Shown: positions 1 to 9,297 of the stretch, one piece after another | Layout of the letters: each line of letters opens with the position of its first letter | How positions within the stretch are numbered: position 1 is the stretch's first letter | Source of the DNA: Rickettsiales bacterium | GTDB lineage: Bacteria; Pseudomonadota; Alphaproteobacteria; Rickettsiales; JABIRX01 | Assembly: GCA_016780625.1 (NCBI GenBank) | Contig: JADHLN010000003.1 | Location: forward strand, 1 to 52,957 | Length of the DNA stretch: 52,957 bases | Direction: 5' to 3' | The notes under the pieces: generated by a model | What the model saw: only the letters and a program-made list of their open reading frames with translations | What the model was told of the DNA's origin: nothing | Database searches by the model: none | Program-made: the position numbers and the translations under genes

Positions 1-626
1 AATATTTCATCACTATCTAAAAATTTATCACAAGAAAAATAAGCAATATCAATACGCCTTAAATATGTGACATGACCTGCCAAACCAAGTAAATCTACAA
101 TATCTCTTGCTAAAGATCTAACATAAAACCCCTTGCTTACCTTAATTTCAAATCTGGTAATTTTTTTTTCATGTGACAATATTGTTATATCATAAACATG
201 CATCCTTCTAGCCTTTAACTCAAAATCAATATTATTCCTAGCTAGATTATAGGCTCTTTTGCCATTAATTTTTAATGCAGAATATTTAGGAGGATATTGC
301 AATATATCACCTTTAAAATTTAATATCAGCAACTCTAAATCACTAATATTAGGAACAGAGTCATTTTCATAAGTTACATTTCCATCAGCATCATGACTAT
401 CTGTCGATTTCCCCCAACTTATATCAAATATATAAGATTTATAACCATCAGACAAATACTCAATTAATCTAGTTGCCTTACCTAGAGCTAAAACTAGAAC
501 ACCAGAGGCTTTTGGATCCAATGTTCCCAAATGACCAGTTTTAACTTTGGTTAAATTTCTTACTTTAGCAACAACATCAAATGAAGTACAGTTTGCTTGC
601 TTATCAACTAATAAGAAACCATTCAT
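1..626 (-). CDS. truB: tRNA pseudouridine(55) synthase TruB (3' part cut by window edge)
   Basis: TruB converts U55 of the tRNA T-arm to pseudouridine in the cytoplasm. Translation of the minus strand starts at an ATG at 626 (MNGFLLVDKQ) and stays open to the window edge, giving about 208 residues. The family's catalytic block HLGTLDPKASGVL, with the catalytic Asp, lies about 40 residues in. The usual length is about 300 residues, so the C-terminus lies outside the window. The start is 7 bases after the hisD stop, so truB is probably the last visible gene of hisG-hisD-truB. Family assignment is firm from the motif; the C-terminal PUA-like region cannot be seen. Confidence 0.9.
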   Translation of the reverse strand, partial: MNGFLLVDKQANCTSFDVVAKVRNLTKVKTGHLGTLDPKASGVLVLALGKATRLIEYLSDGYKSYIFDISWGKSTDSHDADGNVTYENDSVPNISDLELLILNFKGDILQYPPKYSALKINGKRAYNLARNNIDFELKARRMHVYDITILSHEKKITRFEIKVSKGFYVRSLARDIVDLLGLAGHVTYLRRIDIAYFSCDKFLDSDEI

Positions 627-633
627 TATATTA

Positions 634-1926
634 TTATTTATCAGATTTAATTCTTGCTAAGCAAGCCCTAGCATGACAATCAAGACCCTCAGATTCTGCA
701 ATATTTACTGCATGAACAGCAAAATCATTATATGTATCCTTAGAAACATTGATTATAGAGGTTTTTTTAAGAAAATCGAAAATAGATAATCCAGATGAAT
801 ATCTTCCAGCACCGGATGTTGGAAGTACATGACTAGGGCCCGCTATATAATCTCCTATTGGTTCAGTTGAATAATCACCAATAAAAATTGCACCAGCAGA
901 TGATATATTAGCAATAAAAAAATCATTATCCTTAGTCATTAGCTCTAAATGCTCAGGAGCAATATAATTGGCAATTTCAAGACCAATAGTTTTTAAATCA
1001 GCTACCTTAAATATAAATGAATTATTGTTAATTGCAGACATAGCAATATCACTTCTTGAAAGTGAAGGAAGTATTTCCTTGATTTTATCACTTACATTAT
1101 TTGCTAATAATTCTGAATCCGTAATTAAATATGAAGCTGCATTAACATCATGTTCTGCCTGAGAAAGTAAATCATATGCTATATATTCAGGATTAGCAGA
1201 TTCATCTGCTATAACTAATATTTCCGAAGGACCGGCAATAGTATCAATACCAACCTTACCATAAACCTGACGTTTAGCCTCTGCAACATACGCATTTCCA
1301 GGACCAACAATTTTATCAACCTTTGGAATCACATTATTACCATAAGCCAATGCCGCAATAATCTGAGCTCCACCAAACTTATATATTTTATCAATTCCAA
1401 TTATGTGTGCAGCCGCAAGAACAGAATCATTATATTCACCATTAGGGCATGGCATAACAGTTATAATATTTTTTACGCCAGCTATTTTAGCAATTGTAGC
1501 AGTCATTAATAAAGAGCTAGGATATGATGCCAAACCACCTGGAACATACATAGCAACAGAATTTAAGGGGTAATATTTCCAACCTAATTCTGAAATATAT
1601 TCATCATTATAGATATAATCATCAGGAAATTGCTTTTTATTGTAAGAAACAATCCTTTCATAAGCAAAATGCAAAGATTCTCTTAAATTAGCGGAAATCT
1701 TATTATAAGAATTTAGAAAATCAGATTTAGTAAAAAAACAATTATTTTCATTTAGCTCTAAATTATCAAATTTTTTAGTATATTTAAATAATGCCTTACT
1801 ACCATTATTTCTAACATCAGTTACAATATCAGCAACATAATTTACTAAATCAATATTTGAATTATCCCTTGATAGAGAGTAAGAATATAAATCCTCTAAT
1901 TTTTTAATTTTAATATTTTTAATCAT
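634..1926 (-). CDS. hisD: Histidinol dehydrogenase
   Basis: HisD performs the last two steps of histidine synthesis, oxidising L-histidinol to L-histidine with NAD. The family signatures are intact: the glycine-rich VDKIVGPGNAYV block, AGPSEILVIAD, SQAEHD (a zinc-ligand region), APEHLEL with the catalytic Glu-His pair, and the C-terminal GPSHVLPTSG stretch. I choose the ATG at 1926 (MIKNIKIKK, 430 residues). A TTG two codons upstream (1932) is also in frame, but the ATG overlaps the hisG stop in the usual translational-coupling arrangement. The length is normal. Only hisG and hisD of the pathway lie here, so the remaining his genes must be elsewhere or absent. Confidence 0.95.
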   Translation of the reverse strand: MIKNIKIKKLEDLYSYSLSRDNSNIDLVNYVADIVTDVRNNGSKALFKYTKKFDNLELNENNCFFTKSDFLNSYNKISANLRESLHFAYERIVSYNKKQFPDDYIYNDEYISELGWKYYPLNSVAMYVPGGLASYPSSLLMTATIAKIAGVKNIITVMPCPNGEYNDSVLAAAHIIGIDKIYKFGGAQIIAALAYGNNVIPKVDKIVGPGNAYVAEAKRQVYGKVGIDTIAGPSEILVIADESANPEYIAYDLLSQAEHDVNAASYLITDSELLANNVSDKIKEILPSLSRSDIAMSAINNNSFIFKVADLKTIGLEIANYIAPEHLELMTKDNDFFIANISSAGAIFIGDYSTEPIGDYIAGPSHVLPTSGAGRYSSGLSIFDFLKKTSIINVSKDTYNDFAVHAVNIAESEGLDCHARACLARIKSDK

Positions 1927-2560
1927 TAGCAAATCTATTAATTAATTCGACAATTATTTTATTTTTAGTAACTAAACTATTTTTATTAACTATTAACTGA
2001 GAAGAAACATCAAATATCTTTTCAATTTCAACCAAGCCATTTTCTTTAAGGGTATTGCCTGTACTCACCAAATCAACAATATAGTCACACAAACCAAGCT
2101 TTACAGCAACTTCAATAGAGCCATTTAATTTAATAATATTAACATCAATAGATTTTTCCTTAAAAAATCTGTTAGTTAAAGATGGATATTTAGACGCAAT
2201 TGTAAGCTTGTTAGAAAAATCATAATTATCTTTAGTTCCTGCAATACTTAAACGACATTTAGCAATATTTAAATTTAGTATTTGATAAATATTCCTATAA
2301 GAAAATTCTTTAATCACATCTATACCACAAATACCAATATCAGCTGAACCATAAGATACAAAACTAGCAGCATCATAACTTCTACATTGAATGACCTTCA
2401 AATAAGGTAAGTTTGTCTCAAAAATTAACTTCCTACTAGTGTCATCAAGAAATTCAGAAGAAATAATTATATCATATCTTTTAAACATAGGAATTAACTC
2501 TTGAAGTATTCTCCCCTTTGGCAAAGCCATTATAATTTGTTGATCAAAAATATCAGACAT
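1919..2560 (-). CDS. hisG: ATP phosphoribosyltransferase, short (HisG-S) form
   Basis: HisG catalyses the first committed step of histidine synthesis, joining ATP and PRPP. The N-terminus carries the typical ALPKGRI motif and a periplasmic-binding-protein-like fold pattern (SYGSADIGICGIDV). At 213 residues it is the short form, which lacks the C-terminal regulatory ACT-like domain. In characterised systems this form works only in complex with HisZ, a HisRS paralogue; no hisZ is visible in the window. The 3' end overlaps the hisD start by 8 bases, indicating one operon. The gene starts at ATG 2560 and diverges from the oxidoreductase at 2641 across an 80-base AT-rich gap that should hold both promoters. 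Confidence 0.93.
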   Translation of the reverse strand: MSDIFDQQIIMALPKGRILQELIPMFKRYDIIISSEFLDDTSRKLIFETNLPYLKVIQCRSYDAASFVSYGSADIGICGIDVIKEFSYRNIYQILNLNIAKCRLSIAGTKDNYDFSNKLTIASKYPSLTNRFFKEKSIDVNIIKLNGSIEVAVKLGLCDYIVDLVSTGNTLKENGLVEIEKIFDVSSQLIVNKNSLVTKNKIIVELINRFAND

Positions 2561-2640
2561 AAAAATTAGTAATTTTTTAGCTTTAAAAATAAATTAAATA
2601 TTATAGTTATTTTTACATAATTTCATTTAAAAATCAACAA

Positions 2641-3612
2641 ATGGTAAAATGCTACAAAGTAAACAAACCTGGCGATATAAAATCATTAAAATTAACCAAT
2701 CAAAAACTTGATGATCTTAAAGAGAATGAAGTAAGGATAAAAAACCATTATGTTGCAGTAAATCATATGGATGTTCATCATCGAGATGGCACATATCCAT
2801 TAGAGAATTATGGTAGGGCAATTGGTATTGCAGGTGGTGGAGAAATCATTGCCAACACAGAAAAAACTGCAGATCTAAAACTTGGAACAAAAGTAGTATA
2901 TGCAACAAATTTTTTAGGATCCTATAGTGAAGAGATAAATATAGACGCCAATCACATTGTAACAATAGATGAGAATATAGGGCTAGAAAAAGCAAGCGCA
3001 GTAATTCTTCCTGGCTTAACATCTCATTATTTAGTAACAAGATGCTATATACCAAAAAAAACTGACAATATTATCATAAATGGTGCAACTGGAAATGTAG
3101 GACATATATTATGTCAAATATTAAGTGCATATAATATAAATGTTATTGGTTTAACAAGTAACAAAAGTAAGGCTGATCTTGCTAAAAATCTTGGCTGTAA
3201 ATATACATTTACATATGACAATCCAAATCTAAAACAAGAAATATTAAAAATAACCAATAATTTCGGTGCAAATTGTGTTTATGATACAATTGGAGCGGCT
3301 GCATATCAACAAAATATAGATATGTTAGGGTTTTTTGGAATAATAGTTAATTATGGTGATTGTTCTGGCTTAATAAATAACATGCAGCCTTTAAAACTAT
3401 TAGGAAAATCCTTGTTTTTTAGCAAGCCATTTTTGTCAATTTACAAATACCATAAAATTGACTTAATAATGAGCGCAAAAAATATTTTTGATATTGTCAA
3501 AGAAGGGAAATTATCTCCAAAATATGAGATTATAGATTTTGCAAATATACCAAATGCACATGAAAAAATAAAAAATAGAGGTTCTATTGGATCTATAATA
3601 GCTAAGTTATAA
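2641..3612 (+). CDS. NADPH:quinone oxidoreductase-like medium-chain dehydrogenase
   Basis: The 323-residue protein belongs to the medium-chain dehydrogenase/reductase superfamily, quinone oxidoreductase branch. An N-terminal GroES-like domain (residues 1 to about 130) contains the VRIKNHYVAVNHMDVHHRDG pattern. A Rossmann domain follows with NGATGNVGH near residue 147, where the nucleotide binds. The cysteine clusters that hold catalytic and structural zinc in alcohol dehydrogenases are not evident, which favours a zinc-free quinone or enone reductase. The substrate cannot be read from sequence. It starts at ATG 2641 and is convergent with tRNA-Pro, ending only 3 bases before the tRNA's encoded CCA end. 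Confidence 0.8.
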   Translation: MVKCYKVNKPGDIKSLKLTNQKLDDLKENEVRIKNHYVAVNHMDVHHRDGTYPLENYGRAIGIAGGGEIIANTEKTADLKLGTKVVYATNFLGSYSEEINIDANHIVTIDENIGLEKASAVILPGLTSHYLVTRCYIPKKTDNIIINGATGNVGHILCQILSAYNINVIGLTSNKSKADLAKNLGCKYTFTYDNPNLKQEILKITNNFGANCVYDTIGAAAYQQNIDMLGFFGIIVNYGDCSGLINNMQPLKLLGKSLFFSKPFLSIYKYHKIDLIMSAKNIFDIVKEGKLSPKYEIIDFANIPNAHEKIKNRGSIGSIIAKL

Positions 3613-3615
3613 AAA

Positions 3616-3692
<77 letters not shown>

Positions 3693-3732
3693 ACAATTAT
3701 AGATAGGCATTTATAAATATTGATTAAATAAA

Positions 3733-4656
3733 ATGCAAGAAACAAAAAACAATAAAATAATTGTAATATATGGAGCAACAGCAAGCGGTAAAAGCTTACT
3801 AGCAGAAAAAATAAAAGAAAAATTTAAAAATATAGCAATTATTAACAGTGATGCATTACAAATTTACAAAGGATTAGAAATATTAAGCGCATCACCAAAA
3901 CAGCAAGAAGATTATTTTCTTTATAATTTTCAAGAAGGACATAAATATTATTCTGCAGCAAAATGGATTAATGATTCAATATCAATAATTAATTTAAGCA
4001 GAAAAAAAAATATCATTCCAGTAATTATTGGTGGAACAGCTATGTATCAAAATTGTCTAATTAATGGCATGAGAGAAATCAAAGATACGCAAGAATCAAT
4101 AAAAAAAGAAACTAATATTCTAGTTGAGAAATATGGAATAGAATATTTATATAATGAACTCATAAACATAGATAAAGAAACTATTAATCTTCTTCATAAA
4201 AATGATAAAAATAGAATCATCAGAAACTACAATATATTCAAATCTCTCAATATAACTCCTAGTCAATATAACAATATCCCTAATAAAATATTTTACTCAA
4301 AAGAAGATTTTGTTAAAATTACCCTGCTAAGAGATAGGACAAAATTATATAATTTTGCAGAGAAAAGATTTGAAAAAATGATTCATGGTGGAGCAATAGA
4401 AGAGGTTGAAAAACAAAAAAATAATGGCATAAAACTAACTGATCCAATAGCAAAAACAATTGGTTTCAAAGAATTATATCATTATCTTGAAGGAAAGCTA
4501 AATCTTAATGAAGCAATTAATATGGCCAAACAAGAAACTAGACACTATATTAAAAGACAAAATACCTGGATAAATAATAATATTGATCCAGAATTAAATG
4601 AAATTAAATCAGATAATGAAACTGATATAATAAAGCAATTAGAAAAAATTTTATGA
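3733..4656 (+). CDS. miaA: tRNA dimethylallyltransferase MiaA
   Basis: MiaA transfers a dimethylallyl group to N6 of A37 in tRNAs reading UNN codons. The P-loop GATASGKS lies near residue 14, followed by INSDALQIYKGL (substrate-binding Asp), the GGTAMYQ block near residue 100, and the C-terminal KRQNTWINN segment that contacts tRNA. The length (307 residues) is normal. The start is ATG 3733. The 3' end overlaps the next gene by 4 bases (ATGA), so it leads the operon containing trpFBA. It is rich in Lys, Asn and Ile, like other plus-strand genes here. Confidence 0.95.
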   Translation: MQETKNNKIIVIYGATASGKSLLAEKIKEKFKNIAIINSDALQIYKGLEILSASPKQQEDYFLYNFQEGHKYYSAAKWINDSISIINLSRKKNIIPVIIGGTAMYQNCLINGMREIKDTQESIKKETNILVEKYGIEYLYNELINIDKETINLLHKNDKNRIIRNYNIFKSLNITPSQYNNIPNKIFYSKEDFVKITLLRDRTKLYNFAEKRFEKMIHGGAIEEVEKQKNNGIKLTDPIAKTIGFKELYHYLEGKLNLNEAINMAKQETRHYIKRQNTWINNNIDPELNEIKSDNETDIIKQLEKIL

Positions 4657-4928
4657 TAAAAAAAACAATTTATTTTATATTATTAATTACCTTAATAATG
4701 ATTGGTTTTAGCAACAATCATATAATTACTATTTATTTAATACCAAATTACCCAATTATAGAAGCAAAGCTTTATATAATAATGTTCTTGTGTTTCTTAT
4801 TCGGTCTAATAACAAATTTATTAAGCAATCTTACAGATATTCTTAAATTAAAATATAAAAATTACAAACAAAGCAAAAACATCAAGAACCTAACCAAAGA
4901 AATCGAAGAAAAAAATAATGGCAGCTAA
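4653..4928 (+). CDS. LapA-domain (DUF1049-type) small inner-membrane protein
   Basis: A 91-residue protein with two hydrophobic segments (about residues 5-24 and 42-62) and a charged, lysine-rich cytoplasmic tail likely to be coiled. This matches the LapA/DUF1049 architecture, the family linked in enterobacteria to LPS assembly control. Placement directly before trpF is a recurrent alphaproteobacterial arrangement and supports the call more than the short sequence does. It overlaps miaA by 4 bases and trpF by 11 bases, so translation is probably coupled. The function in this organism is not known. Confidence 0.65.
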   Translation: MIKKTIYFILLITLIMIGFSNNHIITIYLIPNYPIIEAKLYIIMFLCFLFGLITNLLSNLTDILKLKYKNYKQSKNIKNLTKEIEEKNNGS

Positions 4929-5562
4929 ACAATTAAAGCTATGTGGTATAAATAATATAAAAACAATTAAGCATATATTAAATCATCCAAGCCCAGCAAA
5001 TTTTCTTGGCTTTATATTTTATAATAAAAGCTCAAGATATATAAGCCTAGATAAAGCAAAATCCTTTAACGAATTAAATTTTAACAAAAGCAAAAAAATT
5101 GCAGTAACCGTAGATGCAACATTTAAAGAAATTGAACAGATAATAAAAAATTTAAATCCAGATTTTATTCAGCTTCACGGCAATGAAAACTTTGAATATT
5201 GCTCCAAAATAAAACAAGAATTTGATATAAAAATAATTAAAGCAATTCAAGTTGAAAATATCATTGATATAGAACAAGCACAAAAATACCATCCATATAC
5301 AGAATATATATTATATGATAGTAAAACAGCAGAATATGGTGGTTCAGGAAAAAGCTTTAACCATGAATTATTAAAAAATCACAATAATAAAGAGAAGTTT
5401 TTTATTTCAGGGGGTCTAAACATAAATAATATAAAAAAAATCATAAATAATTTTAATCTATTTGATATCTGTTCAGGAATTGAGTTGCAAAAAGGAGTAA
5501 AAGATAATAAAAAAATAACAGAAATTCTTGATTATTTTAGTAAAATTAATGCAAAAAAATAA
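4918..5562 (+). CDS. trpF: Phosphoribosylanthranilate isomerase
   Basis: TrpF isomerises N-(5'-phosphoribosyl)anthranilate to CdRP in tryptophan synthesis. The (beta/alpha)8-barrel markers are present: KLCGI near the N-terminus with the catalytic Cys, [14 protein letters not shown], the phosphate-site pattern FISGGLN, and [16 protein letters not shown] with the catalytic Asp. At 214 residues it is full length and not fused to TrpC. The start is ATG 4918 inside the end of the LapA-domain gene, and the 3' end overlaps trpB by 14 bases. The preceding enzymes TrpE, TrpG and TrpD and the following TrpC are not in the window. Confidence 0.93.
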   Translation: MAAKQLKLCGINNIKTIKHILNHPSPANFLGFIFYNKSSRYISLDKAKSFNELNFNKSKKIAVTVDATFKEIEQIIKNLNPDFIQLHGNENFEYCSKIKQEFDIKIIKAIQVENIIDIEQAQKYHPYTEYILYDSKTAEYGGSGKSFNHELLKNHNNKEKFFISGGLNINNIKKIINNFNLFDICSGIELQKGVKDNKKITEILDYFSKINAKK

Positions 5563-6736
5563 AGCAAAAATAGGATATTTCGGCAATTATGGCGGAAGAT
5601 ATGTAGCAGAAACATTAATGCCTCTGATATTAGAACTTGAAGAATCCTATAAAAAACTTAAAAAAGACGAAAATTTCAACAAGGAAATTAAACATCTCCA
5701 CAAAAATTATATAGGAAGACCATCACCATTATATTTTGCTGAAAATCTATCAAATAAATTAGATTTAAAGCTTTATCTAAAAAGAGACGAGTTAAATCAC
5801 ACTGGCTCACATAAAATAAACAACGCTATTGGCCAAGCATTAATTGCAAAATATATGGGCAAAACAAGAATTATAGCTGAAACAGGAGCTGGGCAACATG
5901 GAGTAGCAACTGCTACAATATGCGCAAAACTAGGTCTAAAATGTGAAATATTTATGGGTAGTAAAGATATAAAAAGACAGAGCCCAAACATATATCGCAT
6001 GAAATTATTAGGAGCAAAAATTCATGAAGTATCATCTGGTAATGGCACATTAAAAGCAGCAATGAATGAAGCTATGCGTGATTGGGTTGCAAATGTAAAA
6101 AACACTTATTACCTTATTGGTACCGCAGCAGGACCTCATCCCTACCCTACAATCGTCAGAGACTTACAATCCATCATAGGTAAAGAAGCAAAGTCTCAGA
6201 TAAAAAAACAGGCCAAAAAATTACCAGATGCAGTTATAGCATGTATTGGAGGCGGCTCAAATGCAATTGGCTTATTTAGTGCTTTTATTAAAAATAAAAA
6301 TGTTAAATTAATAGGAATTGAAGCAGCAGGAAAAGGTATAAAATCAGCAGATAATGCAGCTTCAATTAATAATGGTGAAGCGGGAATATTACATGGCAAT
6401 AAATCATATTATATCCAAGATAAAAATGGCCAGATTTCTGATACATATTCAATATCAGCAGGATTAGATTATCCAGGCATAGGACCAGAACATGCATATC
6501 TGCACGAGATAAAAAGAGCCGAGTATCATTATGCCACAGATAATGATGCATTAACGGGATTCCAAGAATTATCAAAAACTGAAGGCATAATACCTGCACT
6601 AGAACCTTCTCATGCAATTGGTTGGTTAATAAAAAACAAAAATAAATTTACAAAAAATTCCACTATTATCTTAAATCTATGCGGTAGAGGTGATAAGGAT
6701 GTATTAACAGTAGCAGAGAAAATAAAACTAATTTAA
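5549..6736 (+). CDS. trpB: Tryptophan synthase beta chain
   Basis: TrpB condenses indole and L-serine with PLP, in a complex with TrpA. The PLP lysine is in HTGSHKIN at about residue 89, followed by the AETGAGQHG substrate loop and the [10 protein letters not shown] phosphate-binding loop; the C-terminal GRGDKDV motif is intact. I choose ATG 5549 ([16 protein letters not shown], 395 residues) over a TTG seven codons upstream because it gives the family's usual N-terminus. It overlaps trpF by 14 bases and is followed by trpA after 1 base. It appears fully functional. Confidence 0.96.
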   Translation: MQKNKAKIGYFGNYGGRYVAETLMPLILELEESYKKLKKDENFNKEIKHLHKNYIGRPSPLYFAENLSNKLDLKLYLKRDELNHTGSHKINNAIGQALIAKYMGKTRIIAETGAGQHGVATATICAKLGLKCEIFMGSKDIKRQSPNIYRMKLLGAKIHEVSSGNGTLKAAMNEAMRDWVANVKNTYYLIGTAAGPHPYPTIVRDLQSIIGKEAKSQIKKQAKKLPDAVIACIGGGSNAIGLFSAFIKNKNVKLIGIEAAGKGIKSADNAASINNGEAGILHGNKSYYIQDKNGQISDTYSISAGLDYPGIGPEHAYLHEIKRAEYHYATDNDALTGFQELSKTEGIIPALEPSHAIGWLIKNKNKFTKNSTIILNLCGRGDKDVLTVAEKIKLI

Positions 6737-6737
6737 T

Positions 6738-7499
6738 ATGAATAAAAAAGCTAAATTAATATCATATATTGTTGCTGGATATCCAGATTTAGAACAAAGC
6801 CACAAAATAGCAATAGAGTTAATTAAAACTGGAACAGATATATTGGAAATTGGTATACCATTCTCAGATCCAGTAGCAGATGGAAAAATAATACAATATT
6901 CAACCAACGAAGCCCTTAAAAATAACATTAAGCTTAATGATTGCCTTAAGTTAGCAACAAAAATTAAAAAGGAACATCCTCATATAAAAATAATATTAAT
7001 GGGTTATTTTAATCCTATATTCAAATATGGAATTAAAGCATTTAACAGAGCAGCAATTAAAGCAAATATTGATGCATTGATAATAGTAGATTTACCATAT
7101 GAAGAGCAAATAAATTACCTTGAATCTCTAGATGCTAAACTTCCTTTAATTAATCTTGTTACACCCCTAACATCAGAGGGAAGATTAAAACAAATAAATA
7201 AAACTAATAATGAGTTTATTTATTATATTTCTGTTTTTGGAATCACAGGTACACAAGAACCAGATTTTGCAATAGCAAAAAATCAGATTAACAAAATCAA
7301 AAAAATTACAAGCAAAAAAATAGCCCTTGGTTTTGGCATAAAAAAAGCACATCAAGCAAAAGAAGCCGCAAATATTGCAGATTATGTAGTAATTGGATCT
7401 GCTTATTTAGAGATAATTAAAAAAGATGAAAATAATATTCAAAAAATATTAAAAAATATTACGAAGTTTAATACAGAAATAAATAAAGCCCTGAAATAA
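6738..7499 (+). CDS. trpA: Tryptophan synthase alpha chain
   Basis: TrpA cleaves indole-3-glycerol phosphate and channels indole to TrpB. The catalytic Glu is in LEIGIPFSDP and the catalytic Asp in VADGKI, both near residues 35-50, with the GFGIKKAHQAKEAA phosphate-binding segment towards the C-terminus. The length (253 residues) is normal. The ATG at 6738 follows the trpB stop by 1 base. The gene converges on lysC with only 4 bases between the stops; a weak hairpin spans the junction. Confidence 0.95.
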   Translation: MNKKAKLISYIVAGYPDLEQSHKIAIELIKTGTDILEIGIPFSDPVADGKIIQYSTNEALKNNIKLNDCLKLATKIKKEHPHIKIILMGYFNPIFKYGIKAFNRAAIKANIDALIIVDLPYEEQINYLESLDAKLPLINLVTPLTSEGRLKQINKTNNEFIYYISVFGITGTQEPDFAIAKNQINKIKKITSKKIALGFGIKKAHQAKEAANIADYVVIGSAYLEIIKKDENNIQKILKNITKFNTEINKALK

Positions 7500-7509
7500 C
7501 GCTTTATTT
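7481..7509. terminator. Possible bidirectional terminator at the trpA/lysC junction
   Basis: An 8-bp perfect inverted repeat, AAATAAAG (7481-7488) and CTTTATTT (7502-7509), encloses a 13-base loop holding both convergent stop codons. The stem is AT-rich and no long U-tract follows, so as an intrinsic terminator it is weak. It could work for both strands, but chance in an AT-rich genome is possible. Confidence 0.3.
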
Positions 7510-8736
7510 GTCAATTTCAAAAGCATCATGCAGTAAATTAATTGCATTTTTCATATGATTTTTATCAATCAAAACTGAAATTTTTATTTCAGATGTTGTA
7601 ATTGCCAAAATATTAATATCATTATCAGCAAGAGTTTGAAACATTTTTTGAGCTACTCCTGAATGTTCTTTCATAGCCATCCCAATTACAGAAAGCTTTG
7701 CAACATCCTTATTAAAATTGATATCTTTAAATTTAATATTACCTTTGTTTTTTTCATCCTTTAAGATAGCAAAAGCCCTATCCATATCAATTTCTTTTAA
7801 AGTAAAAGTTACATTGGCATGTTCTCCATCATATGAAATATTTTGAATAATCATATCAAGATTAATAGAAGCATTTGCAAGTGGTTTTAATATATTTGCT
7901 ATAACTCCAGGTTCATTAGGGATATTTGATATAGTAATTCTTGCATCATCATCAGAATGCGCAACAGCTGTAATTAATCTTTTTTCCATTATTTCCTCAT
8001 CTTTAACTAATAAACTTCCTTCCTCATCTTCAAAACTAGATAATACCTTAACTGACACATTATGTTTATATGCCATTTCAACTGCTCTAATTTGTAATAC
8101 TTTTGCTCCAAGAGAGGCCATTTCCAAAATCTCTTCATAACCAACTCTATGTAATTTTTTTGCTTTTTTAACAATTCTTGGATCTGCAGTAAAAATTCCG
8201 GTTACATCTGTATAAATATCGCATCTTTCTGCATTCATAGCAGCAGCAATAGCTACAGCAGAGGTATCAGAGCCTCCCCTTCCCATGGTAGAAACACGAT
8301 TTTCTGTACTAACTCCCTGAAAACCAGATATTACAGGCACAGATGAATTATTTAAAATATCTGTTAAAAAATTAGTATTAATTTTTTCAATTCTTGCTTT
8401 ACTATGGCTTGCATCAGTTATAATTCCAGCCTGCCAGCCACTAAATGATCTAGCAGAAATACCAATAGATTGCAATTGCAAAGCTAATAAACCTGATGTA
8501 ATTAATTCACCTGAAGATACAACAGCATCATATTCAGCTAAAGAGTTATTATCTGTTAAGGTTGAAACAGAGTTGACATAGTCAATTAGCTGAGCAGTAA
8601 CACCAGACATAGCGGAAACTACGACAATAACCTGATTACCTTTATTTTTTTCTTTAGCAACAATTTTAGCTACCTCTTTGATTCTTTCTATATTAGCAAC
8701 AGAAGTGCCTCCGAATTTTTGAACAATTAAAGCCAT
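7504..8736 (-). CDS. lysC: Aspartate kinase
   Basis: LysC phosphorylates aspartate, the first step towards lysine, DAP, threonine and methionine. The N-terminal kinase signature QKFGGTSVAN, the VVVSAMSGVT block and GRGGSDTSAVAIA are intact. The C-terminal third contains tandem ACT domains (ARITISNIPNEPGV and KLSVIGMAMKEHSGV), so feedback regulation by lysine and/or threonine is likely. The length (410 residues) matches the single-chain alphaproteobacterial type. It starts at ATG 8736. With dapD and dapE 5 kb away, it supports a working DAP route for peptidoglycan. Confidence 0.95.
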   Translation of the reverse strand: MALIVQKFGGTSVANIERIKEVAKIVAKEKNKGNQVIVVVSAMSGVTAQLIDYVNSVSTLTDNNSLAEYDAVVSSGELITSGLLALQLQSIGISARSFSGWQAGIITDASHSKARIEKINTNFLTDILNNSSVPVISGFQGVSTENRVSTMGRGGSDTSAVAIAAAMNAERCDIYTDVTGIFTADPRIVKKAKKLHRVGYEEILEMASLGAKVLQIRAVEMAYKHNVSVKVLSSFEDEEGSLLVKDEEIMEKRLITAVAHSDDDARITISNIPNEPGVIANILKPLANASINLDMIIQNISYDGEHANVTFTLKEIDMDRAFAILKDEKNKGNIKFKDINFNKDVAKLSVIGMAMKEHSGVAQKMFQTLADNDINILAITTSEIKISVLIDKNHMKNAINLLHDAFEIDK

Positions 8737-8786
8737 AAATTAAAAAAAGAAATTATAATATTTAAATATATAAAAATGTCTAGATA

Positions 8787-8823
8787 GATATAGAAAACTA
8801 TGAATATATCTATATCCTCATAG
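8787..8823. promoter_or_regulatory. Two interlocking inverted repeats in the lysC/flavin reductase divergent gap
   Basis: Repeat A is GATATAG (8787-8793) with CTATATC (8810-8816). Repeat B is CTATGA (8798-8803) with TCATAG (8818-8823). Their arms interlock, so in RNA they would be mutually exclusive hairpins or a small pseudoknot; in DNA they could be overlapping operator sites. They lie just before the start at 8839, in the only gap that can hold promoters for both divergent genes. Given the base composition, chance is a real alternative. Confidence 0.25.
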
Positions 8824-8838
8824 AAAATTTAGATTATT

Positions 8839-9297
8839 ATGAATCCAGAAGAATATAAAAAAATAGTTAATAAATTCACAACAGGCATAACTGTTATAAC
8901 AGGAAATTATAATAACAAACCATTTGGTATAACAGTTAATAGTTTTTCATCACTATCACTTGAGCCCATATTAGTAAGCTTTAACATTGATAAAAAATCA
9001 CATACTAACGAATTAATTATTAATTCTGACTATTACAATATTAATATATTATCAAAATCTCAGGAAGATCTGGTGTGGAAATTTGCAAAAAAAGATGAAG
9101 ATAGATTTAAAAATCTTGATTACCAAACTGATAATAACAATATAGCATTATTAACAAATAATCTTGCTACATTGCATACTAAAAAATATAAAATAATAGA
9201 TATTGGTGACCACAATATAATAATAGCTGAGGTAATTAACGGAGATAAAGATATGAATCAAGAACCACTAATTTATTATAACTCTAAAATAAAATGA
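8839..9297 (+). CDS. Flavin reductase-like, FMN-binding split-barrel protein
   Basis: A 152-residue protein of the flavin reductase-like (split barrel) family. Its opening KFTTGITVITG and the ITVNSFSSLSLEPILVSFNI stretch (about residues 30-50) form the FMN-binding part of the barrel. Such proteins reduce FMN or FAD with NAD(P)H, often for a partner monooxygenase. No monooxygenase is adjacent; the next gene is ubiG, which overlaps by 4 bases. A link to ubiquinone hydroxylation is a guess from position only. It starts at ATG 8839 with no obvious Shine-Dalgarno sequence. Confidence 0.8.
   Translation: MNPEEYKKIVNKFTTGITVITGNYNNKPFGITVNSFSSLSLEPILVSFNIDKKSHTNELIINSDYYNINILSKSQEDLVWKFAKKDEDRFKNLDYQTDNNNIALLTNNLATLHTKKYKIIDIGDHNIIIAEVINGDKDMNQEPLIYYNSKIK

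Noticed and set aside
968..1162. Plus-strand frame inside hisD
   Set aside because: It is antisense to a conserved enzyme gene, has no ribosome site or family match, and is a typical shadow frame; the same applies to the many short frames opposite lysC, dapE, clpB, gpsA, ileS and the SLC13 gene.
1927..1932. TTG start for hisD (432 residues)
   Set aside because: An ATG two codons later, coupled to the hisG stop, is the more likely start. Similar TTG extensions were declined for trpB (5528) and the ferredoxin reductase (19980).
3696..3701. TATAAT on the minus strand as the tRNA-Pro promoter
   Set aside because: It lies only a few bases before the mature tRNA 5' end, so transcription would begin inside the tRNA; no matching -35 was seen.
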